From positions 124,001 to 188,000 of the forward strand of contig CALXQK010000005.1 in NCBI GenBank assembly GCA_944390745.1: a stretch of 64,000 nucleotides of DNA, given 5' to 3'. Made by a program: the position numbers and the translations under genes. The notes under the pieces are model-generated. The model ran no database searches. It was not told where the DNA came from and saw nothing but the letters and a program-made list of their open reading frames with translations. This document shows, one piece after another, positions 34,508 through 44,627 of this stretch (position 1 is the stretch's first letter; every line of letters begins with the position of its first letter). This DNA is from an uncultured Duodenibacillus sp. (GTDB taxonomy: Bacteria; Pseudomonadota; Gammaproteobacteria; Burkholderiales; Burkholderiaceae_F).

Positions 34508-37500
34508 ATGTCCAACGCATCCGTCGTCTTCACGATTCCCGGTTCCTGTGCTTTGTCGGCATTCCGAGCCGAACGGCTTCTCGCGCGCCTTCAGGCGGCC
34601 GCGGGCGCCGTGACCGCCGTGAGCGGCCGCTACATCCATTTTGTTCATGCCGCCCGCGCTCTGGAAGAAGCCGAATCCCGGCGTCTCGAGACGCTTCTTG
34701 ACTATGGCGATCCGGCTGAGGATGTCCGCGGCGACGTCCAGTTTCTTGTGGTGCCCCGTCTGGGCACCATCAGCCCCTGGGCTTCAAAGGCAAGCGACAT
34801 CGTGCACAACACGGGCATTGATGCCGTGCTGCGCGTCGAGCGCGGCGTGCTCTATTCGCTGACGCTTGCCGAGGGCGCCGTTCTTTCCGATGCCGAGCGC
34901 GAGGCGGCAGCGGCGCTGCTGCACGACCGCATGACCGAGACGGTCCTTGGGGCCGATGCCGATCCCGAGCAGCTTTTTGCCGACGTCAAGGGTAAGCCCA
35001 TGGCCGTCGTCGACATTGTCTCGGGCGGCCGCGCGGCACTGGAGAAGGCCAACGTTGACCTTGGCCTGGCGCTGGCTCCCGACGAGATTGATTATCTTCT
35101 TGACGCCTTCGGCAAGGCGCGGCGCAACCCGACCGACGTCGAGCTCATGATGTTTGCGCAGGCCAACTCCGAGCACTGCCGGCACAAGATCTTCAACGCC
35201 AGGTTCACCATCGACGGCGTGGATCAGGACAAGACGCTCTTCGGCATGATCCGCGAGACGCACAAGAAGTCGCCGCGCGGCACGATCGTCGCCTATTCGG
35301 ACAATGCGGCCGTCTTTGAGGGTCCCACCGTCACGAGGCTTTATCCGCGCCCCACGCGGGAGGATCTGTTCGGCGCGAAGTTCGAGGAGCGCCTTGAGCC
35401 CGTGCACACGGTCTTCAAGGTGGAGACGCACAACCACCCGACGGCGATCAGCCCGTTTCCCGGCGCCTCCACCGGCTCGGGCGGCGAGATTCGCGACGAA
35501 GGCGCCACGGGCCGCGGCGCGCGTCCCAAGGCGGGCCTTTGCGGCTTCTCGGTCTCGGCCCTGCACCTGCCGCAAAAGCCCCAGGAATGGGAAGACGACA
35601 AGGACACGACCGGCCTTGCCGCCGACGGCGCAGGCGAGGTCTACGGCGCGCCCGGGCGCATCGCCACGCCGCTTTCAATCATGACCGACGGCCCGCTCGG
35701 GGCGGCGGCCTTCAACAACGAATTCGGCCGCCCGAACATCCTCGGCTACTTCCGCGTCTTTGAGTCGCGCGTGGGCGAGGTGCGCTACGGCTATCACAAG
35801 CCGATCATGCTCGCGGGCGGCATCGGAAACATCCGCGAGGACCAGACGGCCAAGCACACGCTTGAGCCCGGAACGCTTCTCATCGTGCTCGGCGGCCCCG
35901 GCATGCGCATCGGTCTTGGCGGCGGCGCGGCGAGCTCCATGACCTCGGGCTCGAACGCGGCAAGCCTTGACTTCGACAGCGTGCAGCGCGGCAACCCCGA
36001 GATGGAGCGCCGGGCGCAGGAAGTGATCGACCGCTGCTGGGCAAGCGGCGCGGACAACCCCATCCTTGCCATTCACGACATTGGTGCGGGCGGACTTTCC
36101 AATGCCATGCCCGAGCTTGCGGACCTCTCCGGCCACGGCGCGCACCTCTCGCTTGAGAAGGTGCCCGTCGAGGAAAAGGGCATGAGCCCCCTTGAGGTCT
36201 GGTGCAACGAAAGCCAGGAGCGCTATGCGATCGCCATTGCGCCCGAGTCGCTTGAAAAGTTCGACGCCTTCTGCCGCCGCGAGCGCTGCCCTTATGCTGT
36301 GCTCGGCACCATCAGCGAGGACGGCAATCTCGTGGTCGACGGCCGCACGGGTGAGGACCGCGCCGTGGACATGCCCATGGACGTGCTGCTCGGAAAGCCC
36401 CCGCGCATGCACCGCGACGTCAAGACCGTGCACCGCACGCTCACCGACTTCAACCCTGGAAAGACGACCCTCAGGGAGGCGCTCTACAAGGTGCTGCGCC
36501 ATCCCACAGTCGCCAACAAGAGCTTTCTGATTACGATCGGCGACCGGACCGTGGGCGGGCTGGTGTCGCGCGACCAGATGGTGGGCCCCTGGCAGGTCCC
36601 GGTGGCCGACTGCGCGGTGACCAACGTCAACTTCAAGGGCTATGAGGGCGAGGCGATGGCCGTGGGCGAGCGCACGCCCGTGGCCGTGATCGACTCGGCC
36701 GCCGCGAGCCGCATGGCCATCGGCGAGGCGATCATGAACATCGCTGCCGCCGACATCGATCTGCCGCTTGTGAAGCTTTCGGCCAACTGGATGGCCGCCT
36801 GCGGCGCCGAGGGCGAGGATGCCAAGCTCTTTGCCGCCGTGCAGGCGGCAAGCCGGTTCTGCCAGGATCTGGGCATTTCCATCCCCGTCGGCAAGGACTC
36901 CTGCTCGATGCGCACGGCCTGGCAGGACGGCGACGAGAAGAAGTGCGTCACGAGCCCCGTGTCGCTCATCGCCTCGGCGGCCGCCCCCGTGACCGACGTG
37001 CGCCTGACGCTTACCCCGCAGCTGCGCATGGACCAGCCCACGGTGCTGCTTGCCTTTGACCTTTCCGGCGGCGCCAACCGCATGGGCGCCTCGATCCTGG
37101 CCCAGACCCTGCAGAGCTTCGGATGCGAGGCTCCCGACGTGGCCGACAGCTCGGTGCTTGCCCGCTTTGTGAAGCTTTTAAGAAAGCTGACGCTTGCGGG
37201 CTGCGTGTTCGCCTACCATGACCGCAGCGACGGCGGTCTGGCGACGACGCTTGCTGAAATGATGTTTGCCTCGCACTGCGGCATGACGATTGATCTTGAT
37301 CCGCTGCTTGCGGTGAGCAAGAGGGATCCGTCTGCCCTTGAGGTGCTCTTTAATGAAGAGCTCGGCGCCGTGATCCAGATCCCGGCCGACCGCCTGCGCG
37401 ACGTGCGCGCGGCGGTGAAGTCCGCGGGCCTGGAGTCGTGCTCGGCCATCATCGGCACGCCCGACCAGAGCAACGTGCTCAAGGTCAACGCCGGCGGCCG

Positions 37501-38467
37501 CGAAATCCTGCACGAGCGCCGCACCGACATGATGGCCGCATGGTGCGAGGTGAGCCACGCCATCGCCCGCGGCCGCGACAACCCGGCCTGCGCCGAGAGC
37601 GAGTTTGCGGTGCAGACGAGCGCCTCGGCCCGCGGACTGTATGTAAAGACCACGTTTGATCCGCAGCAGCGCGTCTCCGGTCCGTTCATCCACAACGGGC
37701 AGGCGCGTCCGCGCATGGCCGTGCTGCGCGAGCAGGGCGTCAACTCCCACGTGGAGCTTGCGGCTGCCTTCACCTGCGCGGGCTTTGATGTCTATGACGT
37801 GCACATGACGGACCTTCTGGCCGGCCGTGTCAGTCTCTCCGAGTTCTGCGGTCTCGGCGTGGCGGGCGGCTTCTCCTACGGCGACGTGCTCGGCGCCGGC
37901 GGCGGCTGGGCCAAGACGATTCTGCACAATGCGCGGCTCTCGGACATGTTCGCCGAATTCTTCAACCGCCGCGACACCTTCGCGCTCGGCATCTGCAACG
38001 GCTGCCAGATGATGAGCCATCTGCACTCGCTCATCCCGGGCGCCGAGCACTGGCCGAACTTTGTGCGCAACCGCTCCGAGCAGTTTGAGGCTCGGCTTGT
38101 GCAGGTGCGCATCGAGCCGAGCCCCTCGATTCTGTTTGCCGGCATGGACGGCAGCTCGATGCCGATCGTCAACAGCCACGGCGAGGGCCGCGTGCAGTGG
38201 CGCACGGCCGAGGACGCCGAACGCTGCCTTGTTGCCGCGCGCTACGTTGACGGCGAGGGTAACCCCACCGAGGTCTATCCCCTCAACCCCAACGGCTCGG
38301 CCGGCGGCGTCACGAGCGTCACCACGCCCGACGGGCGCTTTACGATCATCATGCCGCATCCGGAGCGCACGCACCGGACGGTGCAGATGTCCTGGCATCC
38401 GCGCCAGGCCGGGGAGTTCTCGGGCTGGATGCGCATGTTCGACAACGCCCGCGCCTGGGTGGGCTAG
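34508..38467 (+). CDS. purL: Phosphoribosylformylglycinamidine synthase (large type)
   Basis: Fourth step of purine synthesis: FGAR plus glutamine plus ATP to FGAM. The 1319-residue single-chain form contains an N-terminal PurS-like domain, a linker, and two AIRS-like domains ([10 protein letters not shown] and [16 protein letters not shown] near the front). The C-terminal glutamine amidotransferase has nucleophile C1163 ([10 protein letters not shown]) and the late PHPERTHR motif. The ATG at 34508 gives [13 protein letters not shown] strong terminator follows the stop, so it is a single-gene unit. Confidence 0.96.
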   Translation: MSNASVVFTIPGSCALSAFRAERLLARLQAAAGAVTAVSGRYIHFVHAARALEEAESRRLETLLDYGDPAEDVRGDVQFLVVPRLGTISPWASKASDIVHNTGIDAVLRVERGVLYSLTLAEGAVLSDAEREAAAALLHDRMTETVLGADADPEQLFADVKGKPMAVVDIVSGGRAALEKANVDLGLALAPDEIDYLLDAFGKARRNPTDVELMMFAQANSEHCRHKIFNARFTIDGVDQDKTLFGMIRETHKKSPRGTIVAYSDNAAVFEGPTVTRLYPRPTREDLFGAKFEERLEPVHTVFKVETHNHPTAISPFPGASTGSGGEIRDEGATGRGARPKAGLCGFSVSALHLPQKPQEWEDDKDTTGLAADGAGEVYGAPGRIATPLSIMTDGPLGAAAFNNEFGRPNILGYFRVFESRVGEVRYGYHKPIMLAGGIGNIREDQTAKHTLEPGTLLIVLGGPGMRIGLGGGAASSMTSGSNAASLDFDSVQRGNPEMERRAQEVIDRCWASGADNPILAIHDIGAGGLSNAMPELADLSGHGAHLSLEKVPVEEKGMSPLEVWCNESQERYAIAIAPESLEKFDAFCRRERCPYAVLGTISEDGNLVVDGRTGEDRAVDMPMDVLLGKPPRMHRDVKTVHRTLTDFNPGKTTLREALYKVLRHPTVANKSFLITIGDRTVGGLVSRDQMVGPWQVPVADCAVTNVNFKGYEGEAMAVGERTPVAVIDSAAASRMAIGEAIMNIAAADIDLPLVKLSANWMAACGAEGEDAKLFAAVQAASRFCQDLGISIPVGKDSCSMRTAWQDGDEKKCVTSPVSLIASAAAPVTDVRLTLTPQLRMDQPTVLLAFDLSGGANRMGASILAQTLQSFGCEAPDVADSSVLARFVKLLRKLTLAGCVFAYHDRSDGGLATTLAEMMFASHCGMTIDLDPLLAVSKRDPSALEVLFNEELGAVIQIPADRLRDVRAAVKSAGLESCSAIIGTPDQSNVLKVNAGGREILHERRTDMMAAWCEVSHAIARGRDNPACAESEFAVQTSASARGLYVKTTFDPQQRVSGPFIHNGQARPRMAVLREQGVNSHVELAAAFTCAGFDVYDVHMTDLLAGRVSLSEFCGLGVAGGFSYGDVLGAGGGWAKTILHNARLSDMFAEFFNRRDTFALGICNGCQMMSHLHSLIPGAEHWPNFVRNRSEQFEARLVQVRIEPSPSILFAGMDGSSMPIVNSHGEGRVQWRTAEDAERCLVAARYVDGEGNPTEVYPLNPNGSAGGVTSVTTPDGRFTIIMPHPERTHRTVQMSWHPRQAGEFSGWMRMFDNARAWVG

Positions 38468-38539
38468 GGACCCGGCCCTGATCTGCGCCCGCGGCTTTGC
38501 TCAAGCCCCGGGTGCGGATCGTCCGGGCGGTCATTCATT

Positions 38540-38577
38540 CCGGCGCTGCCCCGGGCACCAGGGCAGCGCCGGTTTTT
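38540..38577 (+). terminator. purL terminator
   Basis: A perfect 12-bp stem pairs CCGGCGCTGCCC (38540-38551) with GGGCAGCGCCGG (38561-38572), with a 9-base loop and TTTTT. Confidence 0.85.
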
Positions 38578-38639
38578 CGGCTGGTTCTGGGCAAGCGCAT
38601 TGAGCGGGGCGCAGCGCCGGCGACAAGGGGGAGGGCGAG

Positions 38640-39272
38640 TTGACCTTTGGGATGGAATTCGGAGTCTGGAGCACGTTCTTTGCAGCCAGTCTTCTTCTGG
38701 CCGTTGCGCCGGGACCGGACAACCTCTTTGTGCTCGTTCAGTCGGCCTCGCTCGGCGCCCGCGCCGGACTCTGGGTCGTGCTTGGGCTTCTGGGCGGCAT
38801 CGTGCTTCAGACCTTCGCCGCGGCTCTGGGCATTGCCGCGGTGGTGGCCGCGAGCCCCATGCTCTTCTGGGGCATCCGCATTCTCGGCGCGGCCTATCTC
38901 ATCTACCTTGCCGTCATGGCCTGGAGGGCGGGGGAGGCCTCGGGCTCGGGCGTGTATCAAACGACCTCGGGCCTGGCGCTCTGGCGCAGGGGCTTTGTGA
39001 TGAACGTCACCAACCCCAAGGTGCAGATCTTTTTTCTGGCGTTTTTCCCGCAGTTCGTGGCGCCCGGGTCGGACACCTGGCAGACGGCCGCGCAGATGGT
39101 GGTGATGGGCGTGACGTTCGGCATCGCCACGGCCGTTGTCTTTGCGCTCGTGGCGGTCTTTGCGGGCAGGCTGGCCGACCGGCTGCGCACCCCGCGCGTG
39201 CAGTTCTTCATGAACCGCGTGAGCGCCGTGATCTTCGTTCTTCTTGCCGCGGGGACGCTGCTTTCCTCTTAG
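38640..39272 (+). CDS. LysE/RhtB-family amino-acid exporter
   Basis: A 210-residue inner-membrane exporter with five to six helices. The family signature is LLLAVAPGPDNLFVLVQSAS near residue 18-37, followed by GAAYLIYLAVMAWR and NVTNPKVQIFFLAFFPQF. These are typical of RhtB-type threonine/homoserine exporters, although the substrate is not certain. A TTG at 38640 follows a GGGGGAGGG ribosome site and is preferred; the alternative is the ATG at 38652. It is 38 bases upstream of a membrane protein gene and likely co-transcribed with it. Confidence 0.85.
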   Translation: MTFGMEFGVWSTFFAASLLLAVAPGPDNLFVLVQSASLGARAGLWVVLGLLGGIVLQTFAAALGIAAVVAASPMLFWGIRILGAAYLIYLAVMAWRAGEASGSGVYQTTSGLALWRRGFVMNVTNPKVQIFFLAFFPQFVAPGSDTWQTAAQMVVMGVTFGIATAVVFALVAVFAGRLADRLRTPRVQFFMNRVSAVIFVLLAAGTLLSS

Positions 39273-39310
39273 CGCCCGGGGCCGTTTCGCTGTCGAAAAA
39301 AGGTTTTCTC

Positions 39311-39910
39311 ATGTCCGCAGCAGCTTCAGGCAGTCCGCTCGAGTCTCTGACAGAAACCGCCTCCATGGGCGACGTCCTCTGGGGCGCCGTGAGCATTGTC
39401 GTGCTCGTCTTTTTCTTTGCCCTCATCCTGCACTCGATCTGGAAGGCCGCCCGGGCCGTGCCGCCGGCCGTCGATCGGGCGCCGGGCGGCGTGCGAGGAG
39501 GCCTTCTTGCGGTGGTCGCGTATCTGCTTGCGCTCGGACTCTTTCGGCTTGCCTCGGCGACCAACATCACGGGCTACCTCAACGCCTCGGCCGGTGCCGA
39601 TGCAACGCTTGCGATGCACTTCAAGTTCGCAGGGCCCGCAGTGCTTGCGGCCGTTCTTGCCTTCATTGCCTGCCGCAGGCTTGCCTGTTCGCGCCGCCCG
39701 TCGGATCCGGCTGCCGCCTCGGTCATCGTCTGGCTTGTCTCGGTCGGCTACGCCTGGCTTGAGCCCGTGATCCTGGGTCAGCAGCCCGCCTCTCTCGGGA
39801 CGCTTGCCGCTCTGTCGGTCTTCTCCGCGGCCGCAACGCTTTATCTCTTCTTCTCGCCCCGGGCCAGGCACACCTACGGGTTTTTATGCGGTCCCGGCGA
39901 CCGGTCCTGA
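39311..39910 (+). CDS. DUF2569-like membrane protein
   Basis: A 199-residue protein with five predicted helices (around 22-45, 60-80, 102-120, 135-155, 162-182). GGVRGGLLAVVAYLLALGLF and an FSPRARHTYGF end resemble the DUF2569 family and the gene at 26716. Function unknown. It follows the LysE-family gene by 38 bases and probably shares its transcript. Confidence 0.6.
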   Translation: MSAAASGSPLESLTETASMGDVLWGAVSIVVLVFFFALILHSIWKAARAVPPAVDRAPGGVRGGLLAVVAYLLALGLFRLASATNITGYLNASAGADATLAMHFKFAGPAVLAAVLAFIACRRLACSRRPSDPAAASVIVWLVSVGYAWLEPVILGQQPASLGTLAALSVFSAAATLYLFFSPRARHTYGFLCGPGDRS

Positions 39911-39959
39911 GCCTTGCGCCTGCCGCACTTATGCTCCACCAACTCCGACAAACACCCTA

Positions 39960-39983
39960 GGCGTTTTTACGCCGTTGTTTTTT
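39960..39983 (+). terminator. Weak terminator after the membrane protein gene
   Basis: GGCGT (39960-39964) pairs with ACGCC (39969-39973) around a TTTT loop, followed by GTTGTTTTTT. The stem is short, so the call is tentative. Confidence 0.45.
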
Positions 39984-40022
39984 CAATTGGAGCACTTAGC
40001 ATTACGGGAAATTTCGAAAATG

Positions 40023-40042
40023 CACTATGTGTGTGCATAGTG
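40023..40042. promoter_or_regulatory. Palindrome upstream of trpF
   Basis: CACTATG-TGTGTG-CATAGTG is a perfect 7-bp inverted repeat in an AT-rich patch about 95 bases before trpF. It could be an operator or RNA hairpin. No Trp-codon leader peptide was recognised. Confidence 0.4.
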
Positions 40043-40134
40043 TCGGAAAACAACAACAAAGGGGCGACGCCGGCGCCGACGGCTGCGCAGCGCGCCCTCC
40101 GACGGTGCGGCACTGTTTTGAAGATAGGACGATC

Positions 40135-40839
40135 ATGCTTTTTTCCCAGAAGGCGGCCGATGACACGGACCGCATTCGCGTCAAGATTTGCGGGCTGACC
40201 CGCGAGGACGACGTTGTGACGGCCATCGAGGCCGGGGCCGACGCCGTGGGCTTTGTCTGCTACCCGGGAAGCTCGCGCTACGTCACGCCCTCACGGCTGA
40301 TGGCGCTCACGTCGCTTGTTCCTGAATCCGTTTCGATTGTCCTCGTCTTCGTCAATCCGACCAGCGAGGAGGTGCGCGAGCATCTTGCGCTGTTTCCGCG
40401 CGTCATCCTGCAGTTTCACGGCAGCGAGTCGCGCCCGTTCTGCGACCAGTTCCACGTGCCCTACATCAAGGCCGTGCAGGTGCGCACCTCTGAAGACCTG
40501 CTCTGTGCCCAGAACGAATACCCGATGGCCAATGCGCTGGTTGCCGACACCCCGGGCGAGGCCCACGGCGGCACGGGCGAGACCTTCAACTGGGATGCAG
40601 TGGCTGCGGTTCGCGACCAGATCCACAAGCCGCTCATCGTGGCGGGCGGCCTGCGCGAGCAGAACGTTCGCGAGGCGATCACGCGCATGCGTCCCTGGGC
40701 CGTGGATGTGGCCAGCGGCGTGGAAACCGCCCGCGGCATCAAGGATCACGACAAGATCCTTTCCTTCATGCAGGCCGTGCGCCGCGGCGGGGACGTCAAT
40801 GCTGCGCTCTTGCAAAGCGAGGATGTCGCGGCCTGCTGA
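40135..40839 (+). CDS. trpF: Phosphoribosylanthranilate isomerase
   Basis: Third step of tryptophan synthesis, opening the sugar ring of PRA to CdRP. It is a 234-residue TIM barrel. The catalytic Cys is C19 in KICGLT, the barrel carries GFVCYPGSSRYV, and the catalytic Asp is in LVADTPG. The phosphate-binding end reads VAGGLREQNV and DVASGVE. The ATG at 40135 has AGGA 6 bases upstream. It is not next to trpB/trpA. It converges on the PIN gene with 12 bases between the stops. Confidence 0.93.
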   Translation: MLFSQKAADDTDRIRVKICGLTREDDVVTAIEAGADAVGFVCYPGSSRYVTPSRLMALTSLVPESVSIVLVFVNPTSEEVREHLALFPRVILQFHGSESRPFCDQFHVPYIKAVQVRTSEDLLCAQNEYPMANALVADTPGEAHGGTGETFNWDAVAAVRDQIHKPLIVAGGLREQNVREAITRMRPWAVDVASGVETARGIKDHDKILSFMQAVRRGGDVNAALLQSEDVAAC

Positions 40840-40851
40840 CGGGGCGCTTCC

Positions 40852-41457
40852 TCAGGCCGGCTCTGCCTCACGCTGTGAGGGCGTGCGCACGATAAGCCCC
40901 AGGCCCGAGAGCCTGCGGGCAGCCCGCGCAAGCAGCTTGTCCTTGGTGTAGAGGATGTCGGCGTGCGCCGCACAGGCGGCCTCGAGAAACTTCTGATCGT
41001 CTGCATCCCGGCACCGCACAGGCGCCTCGGCCTGCGGGGCCACGATGCTGCAGCGCTGCGCGTAGGCGCGCACAAGCGTAAGCTGCTCTTCGGCGCTCAG
41101 TCCAAAGGCCGGACGCGAGACGACGTCGGCAAGCTCCTCCAGACAGGCCGCGCTCGTGACGGGCGCGGCAAGTCCTTCGCGCAGATCCTCGGCCAGACGC
41201 CGGCACTGCGCATCCTTCCAGAAGTAAAGGTCCAGAACCACGTTGGTGTCGAGCACCACGACGCAGGCGCCGGGCTGCCGGCTGCTTGATAGCGCCCCGG
41301 GCTTCAATTCCCGGGCGCGGGCCTCAAGAACCGCAGGGTAGGCGGCAAGCTGCCCGAATCGTGCGCCGTCGTCCCCGCAGCCAGGGTCCTCGTGGCCGTC
41401 AGGCCGGCAGCCTTCGGCGCGCGACCGGTCGCGCGCCGAGGCTTCGGACTTATCCAT
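40852..41457 (-). CDS. PIN-domain protein (putative RNase toxin type)
   Basis: The PIN nuclease fold covers residues about 65-195 of 201. The metal-site acids are D70 (VVVLDTN), the E in LEELAD, and the D residues in [15 protein letters not shown] is typical of the putative toxin-antitoxin PIN family. The first ~65 residues are an extra, acidic, low-complexity segment. The ATG overlaps the acnA stop (ATGGATAA, 8 bases), so translation is probably coupled to aconitase. No antitoxin gene is adjacent. A later GTG start at the PIN domain itself cannot be excluded. Confidence 0.72.
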   Translation of the reverse strand: MDKSEASARDRSRAEGCRPDGHEDPGCGDDGARFGQLAAYPAVLEARARELKPGALSSSRQPGACVVVLDTNVVLDLYFWKDAQCRRLAEDLREGLAAPVTSAACLEELADVVSRPAFGLSAEEQLTLVRAYAQRCSIVAPQAEAPVRCRDADDQKFLEAACAAHADILYTKDKLLARAARRLSGLGLIVRTPSQREAEPA

Positions 41458-44149
41458 TTGCGATCTGCTCGAGCATGAAGGGCAGAATCCCGTTGGCCTT
41501 GAGGTAGACGAGCTCCACCGGCGTATCGATGCGCACGCGCAGCGTCGTCGTCGTGCTCGTGCCGTCAGCGCGATGAATGACGAGCTCGACCGTGCCGCGG
41601 GGCTTGATGTCGTCAAGACCGATGATGTCGAACGTCTCGGCTCCCGTGATGCCGAGCGAGGCCGCATCCTCACCCTGCATGAACTCAAGCGGCAGCACGC
41701 CCATGCCCACCAGGTTGGAGCGATGGATGCGCTCAAAGCTCTTGACGATCACGGCCTTGACGCCGAGCAGCTTGGTGCCCTTGGCCGCCCAGTCGCGGCT
41801 TGATCCCGTTCCGTATTCCTCTCCGCCGAAGACGACGCAGGGGGTGCCGCGCTCGATGTAGGCGCGGCTCGCCTCAAACATGCGCATCACGCGTCCCTCG
41901 GGCTGCAGGACGGTCCAGCCGCCCTCAACGCGCGTGCCGTCGTCCCTCACGGGCACTATCAGGTTCTTGATGCGCACGTTGGCAAAGGCCCCGCGCATCA
42001 TCACCTCGTGGTTTCCGCGCCGCGATCCGAAGCTGTTGAAGTCCTCCGGGGCAACGCCGTGCGCCTTGAGCCAGTCGGCCGCGGCGCTGTCGACCGTGAT
42101 GCGCCCGGCCGGGGAGATGTGGTCGGTCGTGAGCGCGTCGCCGTAGATGCCCAGCGCCCGTGCGCCCAGAATGTCGCCCGTCGACTGCGGCGCGTCAAAA
42201 AACGGCGCCCTGGCGATATAGGTCGACTCAGGCCAGTTGTAGCAGGGGCCGGAAACGCTGCCGATTGCCTTCCACAGATCGCCCGGATCGGTCTGAATCT
42301 TGATGTAGGACCTGGCAAAGGTCTCCGGATCCTGGGCCGCGGGCAGCAGCGCGCGGATCTCCTCGGGCGTGGGCCAGATCATCGACAGCGTCACGGGGTT
42401 GCCCTCGGCGTCACGGCCGATCGCATCGCGCGTGAGGTCGACCTTCATGCTGCCGGCGATGGCATAGGCAACCACCAGAGCGGGGCTCGCAAGGAAGTTC
42501 GCGCGCACCAGCGGATGAATGCGCGCCTCGAAGTTGCGGTTCCCGCTCAGGACCGCGGCAACGGCAAGCTTCTTGTCGCGGATGGCGCTGCTGATGTCCG
42601 AAGGCAGCGTTCCCGCATTTCCAATGCAGGTCGTGCAGCCGTAGGCCGCAACCGAAAAGCCCAGCTTCTCAAGGTAGGGAAGCAGCCCCGTCTTTTTCAG
42701 ATACTCCGTCACCACGCGGCTTCCGGGGGCAAGACTCGTCTTGACCCGCGGATGCACCGCAAGGCCGCGCTCGACCGCCTTCTTGGCAAGCAGTCCCGCG
42801 CCGATCAGAACCGAGGGGTTGGAGGTGTTGGTGCAGGAGGTGATGGCCGCAATCACGATGTCGCCGTGCGCCAGCGGCCCGGTTTTGGTTTGCGCGGTCG
42901 TTTCGGACTCGGCCGCGGGAACGCCCAGACCGCCCTGGTCGACCGGGCGCGTGAGCATCGCGTCAAAGGCCTGGGCGGCCTCCGAGAGCGCAATGCGCTC
43001 CTGGGGCTTGCGCGGGCCGGCGATCGAGGGACGGATCTTTCCGAGGTCGATCTCGACCACCTCGGTGTAGTCGATGTCGCCCGCAAGCGGAATTCCAAAG
43101 AGCCCCTGGGCCTTGAAGTACCTTTCGATGAGCTCGACCTGTTCGCTGCTGCGGGCGGTCTGGCGCAGATAGTCGATGGTTTTTTCATCAACGCCGAAGT
43201 AGCCCATGGTGGCGCCGTACTCAGGCGCCATGTTGGCGATCGTGGCGCGCTCGGGCACGGAGAGCGAGGCGGCGCCGAGGCCGAAGAATTCGACGAACTT
43301 TCCCACCACCTTGTGCGCACGAAGCGCCTGCGTGATGAAAAGCGCCGCATCCGTCGTGGTGCACTCCGGGTGAAGCTTGCCGGTGAGGTGCACGCCGACC
43401 ACGTCGGGCGCAAGCATGTAGATCGGGCGCCCGAGCATGGCCGCCTCGGCCTCGATGCCGCCCACGCCCCAGCCGATGATGCCCAGGCCGTTGATCATCA
43501 CGGTGTGGCTGTCGGTGCCCACGACGCTGTCGGGCCACACAAGGCCGGCGTCGTTTTGAAAGACCCCGCGCGCGAGGTGCTCAAGGTTGACCTGATGGCA
43601 GATGCCGAAGCCCGGGGGCACGATGCCGAACGTCTTGAAAGCCTGCATGCCCCACTTCAGAAACCCGTAGCGCTCCTGATTGCGCTTGAATTCAATCTTC
43701 ATGTTTTCTTCAAGCGCCGTGGGCGAGCTGCTGCGGTCGATCATGACGGAATGGTCGACCACGAGGTCCACGGGCACGAGGGGCTCAATCCTGCAGGGAT
43801 CAATGCCGCGGCTGCGGGCGGCCTCGCGCATGCTGGCGATGTCGACGAGAAGCGGCACGCCGGTGAGGTCCTGCAGCAGCACGCGGCTCACCACAAAGGG
43901 CGTCTCCTCGCGCCGCCCCCGGGCGCTCCAGCCCGCAAGCCGCAGCACGGCGTCCTCGTCAATGGCCGTCCCGTCGCAGTTTCTCAGCACGCTCTCGAGA
44001 ACGATGCGGATGGTTGCAGGCACGCGCGAAAGCGCGCGTCCGGTCTCCTCGGCAAGCCTGGGCAGGCTGTAGAAGCTGTAGGACCGACCGCAGGCCGCAA
44101 GGGGCGCAAGGCAGCGCTCGCGAAGGGCGCAGGCAGTGCTGTCAGACAT
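41450..44149 (-). CDS. acnA: Aconitate hydratase A
   Basis: Interconverts citrate and isocitrate with a [4Fe-4S] cluster. At 899 residues it is AcnA/IRP-type. Cluster ligands lie in [11 protein letters not shown] and [32 protein letters not shown] is the substrate-binding segment, and the C-terminal swivel domain has [13 protein letters not shown] and [14 protein letters not shown]. The ATG at 44149 follows AGGAG. It is upstream of and overlapping the PIN gene. Confidence 0.95.
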   Translation of the reverse strand: MSDSTACALRERCLAPLAACGRSYSFYSLPRLAEETGRALSRVPATIRIVLESVLRNCDGTAIDEDAVLRLAGWSARGRREETPFVVSRVLLQDLTGVPLLVDIASMREAARSRGIDPCRIEPLVPVDLVVDHSVMIDRSSSPTALEENMKIEFKRNQERYGFLKWGMQAFKTFGIVPPGFGICHQVNLEHLARGVFQNDAGLVWPDSVVGTDSHTVMINGLGIIGWGVGGIEAEAAMLGRPIYMLAPDVVGVHLTGKLHPECTTTDAALFITQALRAHKVVGKFVEFFGLGAASLSVPERATIANMAPEYGATMGYFGVDEKTIDYLRQTARSSEQVELIERYFKAQGLFGIPLAGDIDYTEVVEIDLGKIRPSIAGPRKPQERIALSEAAQAFDAMLTRPVDQGGLGVPAAESETTAQTKTGPLAHGDIVIAAITSCTNTSNPSVLIGAGLLAKKAVERGLAVHPRVKTSLAPGSRVVTEYLKKTGLLPYLEKLGFSVAAYGCTTCIGNAGTLPSDISSAIRDKKLAVAAVLSGNRNFEARIHPLVRANFLASPALVVAYAIAGSMKVDLTRDAIGRDAEGNPVTLSMIWPTPEEIRALLPAAQDPETFARSYIKIQTDPGDLWKAIGSVSGPCYNWPESTYIARAPFFDAPQSTGDILGARALGIYGDALTTDHISPAGRITVDSAAADWLKAHGVAPEDFNSFGSRRGNHEVMMRGAFANVRIKNLIVPVRDDGTRVEGGWTVLQPEGRVMRMFEASRAYIERGTPCVVFGGEEYGTGSSRDWAAKGTKLLGVKAVIVKSFERIHRSNLVGMGVLPLEFMQGEDAASLGITGAETFDIIGLDDIKPRGTVELVIHRADGTSTTTTLRVRIDTPVELVYLKANGILPFMLEQIANG

Positions 44150-44627
44150 GGTGCGTGTTCTCCTGTTGTATTCAAGCCGTCCCGCGTGCGGGCGGGAGCC
44201 GGCGTGGTTGTTCTTCACGGCCTGCGAGGGACAGGCGCAGATCGCTTCATTCTAAGAAAAAGAGCCCCGCCCTGGCGGCCGCGGGCGGCCGCAGCAGGAA
44301 ACGGATGCAAAAAAAGGCGTCCTGCATCAATTTGCCTTCGTCATGCGCCCTAGGCGAAAACCTTGATGCCGGTCAATGAAGGCGTCCTGCCTCGGGTTTC
44401 CGGCCGCAGGCGGCCGTGTCATCAAACCTTCATCGATTTGCAGGAAAAGCGTCTTGATTTTGCAATTGAGCTGTCAAAGAGCATCGTAAAAATACGGCGT
44501 GACAACCGGGCCGCCCGTCTTCGGCGCCTCCCGGTGAAGCCGGGAAAGTTCGGCGCATCAATCCCTGGGGAGCACCCCGCCTGCCGGACTTTCACCCCAA
44601 TGACCTGACACTGACGAATCAATCACG
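44150..44627. other. Divergent acnA / peptide ABC importer intergenic region
   Basis: 478 bases with no gene. The 10-base string GGCGTCCTGC occurs twice (near 44317 and 44384). An AT-rich segment around 44450-44500 is the likely promoter of the importer operon, but the -35/-10 spacing is ambiguous. No known riboswitch recognised. Confidence 0.4.
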
